From assembly GCF_003751225.1 (NCBI RefSeq), contig NZ_RJKE01000001.1, positions 4,898,001 to 4,962,000 on the forward strand: a stretch of DNA of 64,000 nucleotides, in the 5' to 3' direction. Source of the DNA: Actinocorallia herbida. Its GTDB lineage: Bacteria; Actinomycetota; Actinomycetes; Streptosporangiales; Streptosporangiaceae. Of the stretch, positions 24,391-32,016 are shown piece by piece; positions within the stretch are counted from its first letter, which is position 1, and each line of letters opens with the position of its first letter. Made by a program: the position numbers and the translations under genes. A model generated the notes under the pieces. That model was not told where the DNA came from, did no database searches, and saw only the letters and a program-made list of their open reading frames with translations.

Positions 24391-24408
24391 TTGACCCTTG
24401 GTCAGGGT
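24391..24408. promoter_or_regulatory. Possible regulatory dyad upstream of the serine hydrolase gene
   Basis: TTGACC at 24391-24396 could be a -35 element. It overlaps an inverted repeat ACCCT-N5-AGGGT (24394-24408). A dyad next to the -35 hexamer is where MerR regulators bind, and a MerR gene follows the hydrolase. The arms are only 5 bases and no convincing -10 is seen, so this is weak. Confidence 0.25.
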
Positions 24409-24464
24409 GGAGGGTCGGCGCAGCGGCAAGGTGCCGCGCAGGACAGGGTCGAAAGGGGTTCGCC

Positions 24465-25625
24465 ATGACGAAGGTTTCCGAGCAGGGCAAGAGCGTCGAT
24501 GTTTCCGAGGTCGCCGTGGGCGGTGGGCGGGGGCGTGCGGGGTTGCGGAAGGTGATGGAGGGGATCGTCGAGGCCGGGTTCATGGGGATTTCGGTGCGGG
24601 TGTGCGATGAGCGGGGTGAGTGGGTCGGTGGGGCCGGGACGGCGGAGCTGGGCGTAGGCGTGGCGCCGTCGGCGGACGGGCATGTCCGGATCGGCAGCAA
24701 CACCAAGACGTTCGTCGCGACGCTGGTGCTGCGACTGGTGGCGGAGGGCAGGGTCGGGCTGGACGTCCCGGTAAGCGAGTACCTGCCCGAGTTCGGGGTG
24801 GACGGGCGGGTCACGGTGCGGATGCTGCTGCAGCACACCAGCGGGTTGTTCAACTTCACCGGTGAGGTCAACGACGACGGGACGATCGTGCCGGGGATCC
24901 CGATCCCCTACGGCGCCGCGGGCGGGGCGTGGGTCGGTGACCGGTTCAAGGTCCACCGGCCGCAGGACCTGGTGGAGCTGGCGTTGTCGAAGCCGGCGCG
25001 GTTCGAGCCGGGGACGGGCTGGAGCTACTCCAACACCAACTACGTGCTGGCCAGGCTGCTGGTCGAGGAGGTCACCGGCCGGCCGCTGGCCGCGGAGATG
25101 CGGCGGCTGATCCTGGAGCCGCTCGGGCTGACGGGCACCATCGTGCCGGACGCTTCCCCGGAGATCCCCGAGCCGCACGCCCACGCCTACTACCGGTACG
25201 AGGACGCCGGCGAGCAGAGGACGGTCGACATCACCCGCCAGAACCCGTCCTGGATCTCCAGCGGCGGCGACATGATCTCCACCACCCGGGACCTCCACAC
25301 GTTCTTCGCCGCGCTGCTGGGCGGCAGGCTGCTGCCGGCGCCGCTGCTGGCCGAGATGTGCGCCCCGCACCCGACGGGCATCCCGAACATGGACTACGGC
25401 CTGGGCGTTTTCGTGCTGACCACGGACGACGGCGGCACCCTGATCTCCCACAACGGCGCCGCGGTGGGCCACGCGGCGCTGATGTACGGCACGCCCGGCG
25501 GCGGCAGGACCCTGACCGCGGCGCTGAACTGCGTGGACGACGCCGAGCTGTCCATCGCCGCGGCGTTCCAGGACGCCCAGCGGAGACTCGTCGCCGAGGT
25601 GTTCCACGACGGGCCGGGCGAGTAG
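24465..25625 (+). CDS. Serine hydrolase, beta-lactamase / DD-carboxypeptidase (class C) fold
   Basis: A 386-residue protein with all three class C serine-hydrolase motifs: SxxK at S78-NT-K81, YSN at 188-190 and HNG at 329-331. Relatives include esterases, DD-peptidases and aminohydrolases, so the substrate is open. No signal peptide or membrane anchor is visible at the N-terminus (MTKVSEQGKSVDVSEV). That is unusual for a cell-wall-directed enzyme and favours an intracellular esterase or amidase. The ATG has AAAGGGG upstream. The MerR gene follows 33 bases after the stop, so the two probably form one transcript. Confidence 0.88.
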   Translation: MTKVSEQGKSVDVSEVAVGGGRGRAGLRKVMEGIVEAGFMGISVRVCDERGEWVGGAGTAELGVGVAPSADGHVRIGSNTKTFVATLVLRLVAEGRVGLDVPVSEYLPEFGVDGRVTVRMLLQHTSGLFNFTGEVNDDGTIVPGIPIPYGAAGGAWVGDRFKVHRPQDLVELALSKPARFEPGTGWSYSNTNYVLARLLVEEVTGRPLAAEMRRLILEPLGLTGTIVPDASPEIPEPHAHAYYRYEDAGEQRTVDITRQNPSWISSGGDMISTTRDLHTFFAALLGGRLLPAPLLAEMCAPHPTGIPNMDYGLGVFVLTTDDGGTLISHNGAAVGHAALMYGTPGGGRTLTAALNCVDDAELSIAAAFQDAQRRLVAEVFHDGPGE

Positions 25626-25658
25626 CCGCCGGGGCCCGGCACGAGGCAGGATGAGCGG

Positions 25659-26444
25659 ATGCAGGAAGGGGTCACGATCGGGCAGGCGGCGGCGTTCGTC
25701 GGCGTCACGGTGAAGACGGTGCGGCATTACCACAGGCTCGGCCTGGTCGAGGAGCCGGACCGCGACGCCTCCGGGTACCGGCGGTACGGATCGGCCGATC
25801 TGCTGCGGCTGGTGCAGGCCAGGACGCTGGCCGCCGCCGGGGTGCCGCTCGCCGGGATCAGGCCCCTGCTCGACGCCGAGGCCGAGCCGTTCGCCGCCGC
25901 CCTCGCGGACGTCGAACGGCAGCTCACCGCCCGGATCGAGGAGCTGATCGCGCGGCGCGACACGCTGCACCGGCTCGCCGACGGCGACCGGGCGCTGCTG
26001 CCCGACCGGGCCGTCGCGCTGCTCGCGCGGATGCCCGGCCTGGGCTTCCCCGCGGCGGAGGTGGCGGCCACCAGGGAGGGCTGGGTGCTGGCCAGGGCAC
26101 TGGTCCCGGAAGGCTTCGACGACTACCTCGCCCAGTTCGAGCACGCGCTCGAGGACACCCGGCTCGTCGCCTTGGCCAGACGCGTCGCCGAGGCCGCGAC
26201 CTGGGAACCTGACGACCCCCGGCTCGCCGAACTCGCCACCGCGGCGGCCGACCGCTACCTCGCCGACCCCGCGCTGCTGAAGACCGTGACCGGCCTCCAG
26301 GCCCGCACCGAGGCCGCGACCCGGTACACGCTCATCGCCCGGCACGGCGAAGCACGGACACCGGCCGCGGTGCGGCTGACGGAGCTCTTCGAGAGCAGGC
26401 TCCGCGCCGCCGGTGTCCGAATTCCCAGACCGGATCCGCGTTGA
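25659..26444 (+). CDS. MerR-family transcriptional regulator
   Basis: A 261-residue MerR protein. The N-terminal domain has the classical order: TIGQAAAFVGVTVKTVRHYHRLGL (about residues 6-29), then GYRRYGSADLLRLVQARTL, then a long dimerisation helix. The 170-residue C-terminal part is helical and lacks the metal-binding Cys of metalloregulators, so it probably senses an organic ligand. It follows the serine hydrolase gene and may regulate it. Confidence 0.9.
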   Translation: MQEGVTIGQAAAFVGVTVKTVRHYHRLGLVEEPDRDASGYRRYGSADLLRLVQARTLAAAGVPLAGIRPLLDAEAEPFAAALADVERQLTARIEELIARRDTLHRLADGDRALLPDRAVALLARMPGLGFPAAEVAATREGWVLARALVPEGFDDYLAQFEHALEDTRLVALARRVAEAATWEPDDPRLAELATAAADRYLADPALLKTVTGLQARTEAATRYTLIARHGEARTPAAVRLTELFESRLRAAGVRIPRPDPR

Positions 26445-26534
26445 CCGCACGTATGTCGGCGAAGCCCTGGATCGTCCGGGTGCGCTGAGTAAACTTGCCG
26501 ATTCCGAGCCCCCCTAGACCCACCGAGGACCGCC

Positions 26535-27860
26535 ATGAACAGGCGCGCGTGCGTGCTGGCCGTGACAGGGTGTGCGCTCCTGGTGGCGCTCGTCGCGGTG
26601 CTCCTGCCCCGGTATCGAGCGGAGTCGGCGCAGGTCGAACCCGTCGCGGGCTCCGCGGCCGCCGAGTTCCTGCATCCCGGGGTGGGCGTGAACCGGCAGC
26701 GTCTGGACAAAGTGCGCAAGAACTTGAAGAAGGAACCTTTCAAGTCGGCCTATGCGAAGCTCCGCAAGGATCCGCTGACGAAGCCGGGGCGGATCCCGCA
26801 TCCGTTCGAGCGGATCCTGTGCCTGCCGAACGGGGAGGTGACCGGCGACGCGGGCTGCAAGAACGAGCGGAACGATTCGCTGGCCGCCTACGGTGACGCG
26901 CTGATCTGGTACCTGAGCCGGAACAAGTCCTATCTGCGCGCCGCCGAAAGGATTCTGGACGCCTATTCGGCGAAGGTGCAGACGCATGTGGGCGACGGCG
27001 GGCCGCACGACGCCGACGCCCCGCTCCAGGCCGCCTGGACGGGGATCAATTTCACCAAGGCCGCCGAGATCATCCGGTATTCGCAGCCGAAGGGGAAGAA
27101 GTGGCAGGGCGCCTCCCGGTTCGGCGCCATGCTGCGGCGCGCCTACGTGCCCTTCGTCAAGAGCGGAACGCAGAAGGGGATGAACGGCAACTGGGATCTG
27201 GCCTCCGCGGACGCCACGATCGGCATGGCCGTCTATCTCAACGATCACGCCCTTTACAAAAAGGCGATCAAACTGCTCCACGACCGGGTGCCCGCCTACT
27301 TCTACCTGGTGGGCGACGACAACGGCAGCGGTTACCCCTGGCCGCCGGTGGACGGTTCCTGGGGCCTCAACCGGTCCTGGTACATGTGCCCCGAGATTCC
27401 CGACGGCGATCCCGACGACCAGCTGATCCTGGTCCCCGGCGCGCTCACGCCCTCCGAGTGCCCGGCTCCCGAGAAGTACCGGGGCGCCTATATGTCGGGG
27501 CAGACCCAGGAGACGTGCCGGGATCTGAAGCATCCCAGCTACGGCATCGACTCGGCCCTGGAGACCGCGGTGACGGCACGCATCCAGGGCGACCGGGCAC
27601 AGTTCTCCTGGCTCAAGAAGCGACTGACCGCCGCGATGGAATTCCATGCCCGCTACACGGTGAAGCCGTCGCCACGGCAGCTCTGCGGTGGGCGCGCGTT
27701 CCAGGACCGCATGCTTCCCGGCGCGCTCGAGATCGGATACACCCAGTACCACAAGTCCGTCGCGCTCCCGAACACGCGGAAGGTCCTGCTGAAACAGCGC
27801 AAAGAGCGCCAGGCGAACGAGTTCGTCGCCTGGGAGACCCTCGTCTGGGGAACTCCCTAG
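26535..27860 (+). CDS. Secreted or membrane-anchored alginate-lyase-fold protein
   Basis: A 441-residue protein with an N-terminal hydrophobic segment at residues 5-24 (ACVLAVTGCALLVALVAVLL), acting as signal or anchor. The rest resembles the alginate lyase (PL5-like, alpha/alpha-barrel) domain: HPGVGVNRQRLDKVR, DALIWYLSRNKSYLRAAERI, AWTGINFTKAAEIIRY and the diagnostic NGNWDLASADATIGMAVYLND near residues 217-237. Paired cysteines (ILCLP...DAGC; MCP...SEC...ETC) suggest disulfides outside the cell. The likely activity is beta-elimination on a uronate polysaccharide. Alginate itself is unproven because actinomycete members often act on other polymers. Confidence 0.7.
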   Translation: MNRRACVLAVTGCALLVALVAVLLPRYRAESAQVEPVAGSAAAEFLHPGVGVNRQRLDKVRKNLKKEPFKSAYAKLRKDPLTKPGRIPHPFERILCLPNGEVTGDAGCKNERNDSLAAYGDALIWYLSRNKSYLRAAERILDAYSAKVQTHVGDGGPHDADAPLQAAWTGINFTKAAEIIRYSQPKGKKWQGASRFGAMLRRAYVPFVKSGTQKGMNGNWDLASADATIGMAVYLNDHALYKKAIKLLHDRVPAYFYLVGDDNGSGYPWPPVDGSWGLNRSWYMCPEIPDGDPDDQLILVPGALTPSECPAPEKYRGAYMSGQTQETCRDLKHPSYGIDSALETAVTARIQGDRAQFSWLKKRLTAAMEFHARYTVKPSPRQLCGGRAFQDRMLPGALEIGYTQYHKSVALPNTRKVLLKQRKERQANEFVAWETLVWGTP

Positions 27861-27872
27861 TGCTTCGAAGAC

Positions 27873-29000
27873 TCAGCCCAGTTCGTCATCGGCGAGGTGA
27901 AGGAGGACGTTGATCAGGCGCGCCCTGAGGGGAAGATCCTCGGCGAGGCAGGCCGGGGTTCTGACGTCCCAGGTGGTGGTCTGGAGTGCGAGGTCCTGGG
28001 CGCGGGGCTCGTCCTGGGCGATGAGCGCCAGGGCGAGGTCCAGGGTGGGGCTCGGCCCGTCCAGCTCGGCGCGGAACTCGGTGAACCGCCCGAGGTGCGG
28101 CACCGCCGCCGACGGGTCGAGCGTGGCCAGCAGGAGCAACCGGGCCCTGTGGGCCTGCGGCGCCCGCTCCCACAGGGTCAGCAGGTCGGGGACCGCCTCG
28201 GCGACGGCACGCGTCGTCAGTGCCCCCGGGCCGTTACCGTCGGCCTCGCAGAGCGCCCAGGTGTTCTGGGCGGCGATGTACAGAAGGTCCCGAAGGAGTT
28301 CGAGGCGGCGTTCCGGCAGGAGACTCGGCGAGAGCGCGAGTTGCACCAGGAACGGGATGGTGCGCCCCGTCGCCGGGTACACGGTGTCCTGGTGCACGAT
28401 GGCGCTGAAGTACTCGTACGCGGCGTCCGACCAGCCCTCGTCGTTGGCGGCCAGCGCCCGGAGGATCTCGGGCGTGTCGTCCGCGGAGCCGTAGGCGTGG
28501 TCGAGGGCCGACCAGTCGACGTCGTCCAGTCCGGTGAGCGCGATCGGCTCGCCCTCGCCCGACGGAGACGGGGGTCCGTGGTCCAGCAGCCGGGCGACCA
28601 CGGCGCTCCGGGCTCGGGGCGGAGTGTGTGCGAAGGACGCCAGGCGGAGCTCCCGCACCTCCTCGGTCGTCCGGTCGACGAGCAACCCGTCGAGTGAGCC
28701 GAGTTCCGGCGGGCTCGGGTGGCGGACTCCATAGGCGTCCTTCAACCGCTCGACGAACCGGCGCTCCTCGGCCGTCCACCACTCGACGTCGTCATCGGGG
28801 TAGGGTCCGTCGTCCCACGCCAGGACGCGCCAGCCCTGTTCGTCGCCCCAGCGGCCGCGGTAGGCGCAGGGGGCGAGCAGGACCTGGGTGTAGCCCCGCT
28901 CGATGAAGACGTCCGCGAGGCGGCGGGCGGTCGGCTCGTCCGCGACCGCGATGTCGGCGGCCGCGCTCCAGCGCCCGAGGACCTGAGCAAGTTCCGCCAT
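27873..29000 (-). CDS. Unrecognised helical protein
   Basis: A 375-residue soluble protein not assigned to a family. The N-terminal third mixes strands and helices (FIERGYTQVLLAPCAYRGRWGD; GWRVLAWDDG). The C-terminal two thirds is leucine-rich and helical, with possible HEAT-like character (FLVQLALSPSLLPERRLELLRDLL; ARLLLLATLDPSAAVPHLGR). No signal peptide, membrane segment or catalytic motif is evident. Coding is supported by GC3 bias and a long uninterrupted frame. It is convergent with the alginate-lyase-like gene (12 bases between stops) and starts 11 bases after the TetR stop on the same strand. Confidence 0.7.
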   Translation of the reverse strand: MAELAQVLGRWSAAADIAVADEPTARRLADVFIERGYTQVLLAPCAYRGRWGDEQGWRVLAWDDGPYPDDDVEWWTAEERRFVERLKDAYGVRHPSPPELGSLDGLLVDRTTEEVRELRLASFAHTPPRARSAVVARLLDHGPPSPSGEGEPIALTGLDDVDWSALDHAYGSADDTPEILRALAANDEGWSDAAYEYFSAIVHQDTVYPATGRTIPFLVQLALSPSLLPERRLELLRDLLYIAAQNTWALCEADGNGPGALTTRAVAEAVPDLLTLWERAPQAHRARLLLLATLDPSAAVPHLGRFTEFRAELDGPSPTLDLALALIAQDEPRAQDLALQTTTWDVRTPACLAEDLPLRARLINVLLHLADDELG

Positions 29001-29011
29001 GTCGCGACATC

Positions 29012-29587
29012 TTAGACCGCGGCCGGTCCGGGGGTGGGGCTGATTCCTTCGACGGCGAGGTGGAACAGGCGCTCGGCCTGGGAGGCGGGGTCCCCGTGGT
29101 GTTCGGTGGCCAGCGCGATGCCGACGGCGAGGGTGAGCAGGTCGTGGAAGGTGACGTCCGGCTTGACCGCTCCGTCGGCGATCGCCTGCCGGAGCAAGGG
29201 CGTGCCCGCCGCCTCGAGCGCGTTGCCGCAGGAGTGCGACGCGGGCGCGTCGGTGGGGGGCTCATAGGTGAGGAACTCGGCGAGCCCGCGGGCCGAGACG
29301 GAATAGGCGACGAGGTCACGGAGCCAGTCCAGGAGCGCGGCGCGGCTGTCGCCGGCCTCGCCCAGGCGGCGGGCGCGCTCGCACAGGTTCCCGATCCGCT
29401 CCTGGAAGACGGCGTCGAGCAGGGCCCGGCGGGTGGGGAAGTGACGGCGCACGGTGGCGGAACCGACGCCGACGACGCGGGCGATCTGCTCCAGGGACGC
29501 ATCGGCTCCGTGCGCGGCCACCTCGGCCTCGGCCGCGGCGAGGATCCGCTCGCGGTTGCGGCGGGCGTCCGAACGCTGACCGGTCAT
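29012..29587 (-). CDS. TetR-family repressor
   Basis: A 191-residue TetR regulator. The helix-turn-helix covers about residues 8-55: ARRNRERILAAAEAEVAAHG, then SLEQIARVVGVGSATVRRHF. The ligand domain (residues 60-191) is helical and resembles the group controlling short-chain reductases. The ATG at 29587 has AAGGAG upstream. It is divergent from the NmrA-type oxidoreductase gene, with two copies of a palindromic operator between them, so it very likely represses both genes. Confidence 0.93.
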   Translation of the reverse strand: MTGQRSDARRNRERILAAAEAEVAAHGADASLEQIARVVGVGSATVRRHFPTRRALLDAVFQERIGNLCERARRLGEAGDSRAALLDWLRDLVAYSVSARGLAEFLTYEPPTDAPASHSCGNALEAAGTPLLRQAIADGAVKPDVTFHDLLTLAVGIALATEHHGDPASQAERLFHLAVEGISPTPGPAAV

Positions 29588-29604
29588 ATCTCGCTCTCCT
29601 TGCA

Positions 29605-29621
29605 AAACGGCGGGCCCCGCC
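29605..29621. promoter_or_regulatory. TetR operator copy 1
   Basis: AAACGGCGGGCCCCGCC is a 17-base direct copy of the left part of the larger palindrome at 29632-29666, and contains the dyad GGCGGG-C-CCCGCC. Its centre (29615) lies 34 bases, about three helical turns, from the centre of copy 2, which places both sites on one DNA face. It is close to the TetR start codon, suiting autorepression. Confidence 0.7.
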
Positions 29622-29631
29622 ATATCGTAGC

Positions 29632-29666
29632 GGAAGCTAAACGGCGGGCCCCGCCGTTTAGCTTCC
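29632..29666. promoter_or_regulatory. TetR operator copy 2, 35-base perfect palindrome
   Basis: The left arm GGAAGCTAAACGGCGGG (29632-29648) is repeated exactly as its reverse complement at 29650-29666 around a single central C (29649). The core TAAACGGCGGG-C-CCCGCCGTTTA resembles TetR-family sites. It ends 22 bases before the ATG of the NmrA-type gene and overlaps the likely promoter. The outer arms (GGAAGC...GCTTCC) are missing from copy 1, so copy 2 should be the stronger site. Confidence 0.8.
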
Positions 29667-29688
29667 CATCCATGAGGAGCAAGAAATC

Positions 29689-30588
29689 ATGACCACTGCC
29701 ACCGCACCCGTCCTGGTCACGGGGTCCACCGGCCGTCAAGGCGGCGCCACCGCCCGTGCGCTCCTGGCCGCCGGCACGCCCGTGCGCGCACTCGTCCGTT
29801 ACCCGGACTCCGCGCCGGCCCGGGCCGTCGAGGCCCTGGGCGCGGAACTGGTGAAGGCCGACCTTTCCGACCGGGCCTCCCTGGACGCGGCCGTCGAGGG
29901 GGTCCGCGCGGTGTTCTCGGTGCAGATGCCGCCGATGACCGAGACCAGCGTCGACCACGCGGCGGAGCTGGCGCAGGCCGTCAACCTCGCCGACGCCGCG
30001 GTGGCGGCCGGCGTGCGGCACTTCGTGCAGTCCTCGACGAGCGGGGTCGGCGAGCACACCCGGGCCCCCGGCTGGGCGGAAGGCCGCTGGGCCGCGATGG
30101 AGGGCTACTTCACCACCAAGCAGGCGATCATCGACAAGGTGCGGAGCACGGGCTTCGAGCGGTGGACGATCATCAAGCCCGCGTTCTTCATGGACAACCT
30201 CCCCCAGCTCGCCCCCAACGGACCCCGCGGCGGCCTGCTGACGGTCCTGCAGCCGGACACCCGGCTGGCGCTGGTGGCGACCGAGGACATCGGCGCGGCC
30301 GCCGCGCACGCGATCGCCGACCCCGACCGTTTCCACGAGGTGGAGCTGGAACTGGCCGGCGAGCTGCTCAGCCTGACCCAGATCGCGCGGACCCTGTCCA
30401 CGGCGTGGGGCGTGCCGGTCTCCGCCCCGTCCATGACCCTTGAGGAGGCCCTCGCAGCGGGCATGCCCGCCTGGGGCGCCGGACACGCATGGACCAACGC
30501 CGTCCTCCAGCCCGCCCGCCCCGAATTCGCCCAGGCGCTCGGCATCCCGGTCACCACCTTCGCCGACTGGACCCGCACCCACTTGTAG
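29689..30588 (+). CDS. NmrA-type NAD(P)-binding oxidoreductase/sensor
   Basis: A 299-residue atypical short-chain dehydrogenase of the NmrA/NAD(P)-binding group. The nucleotide loop is GSTGRQG at residues 12-18. The next strand VRALVRYPD and ADLSDRASLDAAVEGV are typical of the family. FVQSSTSGV near residue 107 and YFTTKQAI near 140 occupy the usual active-site segments, but a clean Tyr-x3-Lys is absent (YFTTK is the nearest), as often in NmrA proteins. It may be a quinone- or redox-responsive reductase or a redox sensor. GAGGAG precedes the ATG. It is controlled by the divergent TetR gene. Confidence 0.88.
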   Translation: MTTATAPVLVTGSTGRQGGATARALLAAGTPVRALVRYPDSAPARAVEALGAELVKADLSDRASLDAAVEGVRAVFSVQMPPMTETSVDHAAELAQAVNLADAAVAAGVRHFVQSSTSGVGEHTRAPGWAEGRWAAMEGYFTTKQAIIDKVRSTGFERWTIIKPAFFMDNLPQLAPNGPRGGLLTVLQPDTRLALVATEDIGAAAAHAIADPDRFHEVELELAGELLSLTQIARTLSTAWGVPVSAPSMTLEEALAAGMPAWGAGHAWTNAVLQPARPEFAQALGIPVTTFADWTRTHL

Positions 30589-30633
30589 GCCATGACCCTC
30601 TGAGCCGGCACCCCGGACCTCTAGGGTGCGGGG

Positions 30634-31167
30634 ATGAAGATGATCAGTAAGGCCGCGGTGCTGAGCGCGGCCTCACTCGTCGCCGGCGGCGCGCTGCTGT
30701 ACCGGTCGGCGACCGTCTCCGACGGACTGCTGACCCTGGCGCTGGTCCTGGCCCTCTTCGCGGGCGTGTCGCTGGTGGTCGCGGTGACGGTCGTGCGCGC
30801 GCTCCGCGCCGGGCCGCAGGCGATCTGGCTGGCCCTGCCCGTGCTGATCCTGGCGGCGAGCTTCGCGACGACGGACTCGGATCTGCCGGAACGGGTCCTG
30901 CTCAGCGCGATCGACGACGACCTTCGCAGGATCGCCGAGAGCGGCGAGCCGGGCAGGGCCGGGCTCTACAAGATCGAGGAGCCGATGCGGGAGGGCACCG
31001 CGGTCCTCCTCCAGGTCGCCGGCACGGGTTTCATCTTCGCCCACGCCGGATTCATCTACGCGCCGGACGGCCCCGGCACCATCCCGCCCCTCGGCGAGGG
31101 CTTCGAGAGCCTGGACTACGAACACATATCCGGCCCCTGGTACGAGTACTACGTGGTGGAGAGCTGA
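30634..31167 (+). CDS. Small membrane protein of unknown function
   Basis: A 177-residue protein with three hydrophobic segments in its first half: residues 8-22 (VLSAASLVAGGALLY), about 31-54 (LLTLALVLALFAGVSLVVAVTVVR) and about 61-75 (AIWLALPVLILAASF). The C-terminal 100 residues are soluble and end in an aromatic-rich tail (GPWYEYYVVES). No family was recognised. It follows the NmrA gene by 45 bases, with a small GC hairpin (GCACCC ... GGGTGC, 30608-30629) just before its ATG, and may be weakly co-transcribed. Confidence 0.65.
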   Translation: MKMISKAAVLSAASLVAGGALLYRSATVSDGLLTLALVLALFAGVSLVVAVTVVRALRAGPQAIWLALPVLILAASFATTDSDLPERVLLSAIDDDLRRIAESGEPGRAGLYKIEEPMREGTAVLLQVAGTGFIFAHAGFIYAPDGPGTIPPLGEGFESLDYEHISGPWYEYYVVES

Positions 31168-31189
31168 CCATCACCCCACTCTGAGCGCG

Positions 31190-31951
31190 TCAGCCGGGGT
31201 GGCCGATCCAGCGTTCCTCCGGGGGAAGGAGCAGTACCTCAAGCGCACGGGCGCAGGCCAGAGCGCGGGTGACGAACCAGGCGAGCCGGGCGGTGGTGAT
31301 GACCGCGGGCGTGGCGCGGACGGCGAGGGCGTACCGGGCGTGGCCGAGGCAGTCCAGGACGGGGACGGCCAGGGTTCGCACGCCGGCCTGCGATTCGCCG
31401 TCGTTCACGGCGTAGCCGTCCTCGCGGGCCTGGGCCAGTTCCTCCCGGAGTTCCGCGGGGTCGACGATCGTGCGGTCGGTCAGCGCGGGCAGCGGTCCCA
31501 GTTCGGTGAGGTCGCTCGGGCGCGACCAGGCCAGCAGGACCTTGCCCAGCGCCGTCGAGTGCAGCGGCCGACGCAGCCCGAGGCCGGTGTCCGGGCGGAC
31601 GGAGTCGCCGACCAGGATGAGCACCTCCCGTTCCGAGCGCAGGGCGAGGTCGACGGTGGCCGAGGTGGCCCTGGCGAGCGCGGCGAGTTCCGGCCCGGCC
31701 CGGTGCAGTCCGCGCTGGTGGAAGCTCAGCTGGCCCAGCTCGGCCACCGACGGGCCGAGCCGGTAGCGGGCGCCCGCGGCGTCCTGTTCGAGGAAGCCCG
31801 CCGTGGCCAGCGAACGCGCCAGCCGGTGCGCGGTCGAGGTCGTCAGTTCCAGGCGCCGCGCCAGGTCCGAGACGCCGAGCGTCGGCCCGCTGTCGCGGAA
31901 CGCGCGCAGCACCGCCAGGGCCCGGTCGACGGACTGTGTTCCCTGCGTCAT
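31190..31951 (-). CDS. IclR-family transcriptional regulator of the organosulfur operon
   Basis: A 253-residue IclR protein. The winged helix is at residues 5-65 (QSVDRALAVLRAF; LGVSDLARRLELTTSTAHRL; ARSLATAGFLEQD). The C-terminal effector domain has the familiar LRRPLHSTALGKVLLAW and DGYAVNDGESQAGVRTLAVPV. Regulators of this family respond to small aromatic or organic acids. The gene is divergent from the seven-gene organosulfur operon, with 65 bases between start codons, so it is the obvious local regulator. The effector is unknown. Confidence 0.9.
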   Translation of the reverse strand: MTQGTQSVDRALAVLRAFRDSGPTLGVSDLARRLELTTSTAHRLARSLATAGFLEQDAAGARYRLGPSVAELGQLSFHQRGLHRAGPELAALARATSATVDLALRSEREVLILVGDSVRPDTGLGLRRPLHSTALGKVLLAWSRPSDLTELGPLPALTDRTIVDPAELREELAQAREDGYAVNDGESQAGVRTLAVPVLDCLGHARYALAVRATPAVITTARLAWFVTRALACARALEVLLLPPEERWIGHPG

Positions 31952-31972
31952 CGTGCACCTTCCCGTATCGCG

Positions 31973-32001
31973 GGACTAAACTTGTCCTACCTGAATGGTA
32001 G
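31973..32001. promoter_or_regulatory. Candidate IclR operator dyads
   Basis: Two adjacent inverted repeats lie in the 65-base divergent region: GGAC-N7-GTCC (31973-31987) and CTACC-N5-GGTAG (31987-32001), with centres about 14 bases apart. The plus-strand gene starts at 32017. Short paired dyads in the overlapping promoter are what an IclR tetramer would be expected to use. Assignment is inferred from position. Confidence 0.4.
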
Positions 32002-32016
32002 TGATTATCTCTCGGC

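Noticed and set aside
23499-24464. Upstream extension of the serine hydrolase frame into the HEAT-repeat gene
   Set aside because: It overlaps a clear HEAT-repeat coding frame and reads as Arg/Pro-rich sequence. The ATG at 24465 has a ribosome binding site and matches family length.
30608-30629. Small hairpin GCACCC ... GGGTGC before the 30634 gene, considered as terminator or riboswitch
   Set aside because: The 6-bp stem with a 10-base loop is weak, and no conserved RNA motif accompanies it.
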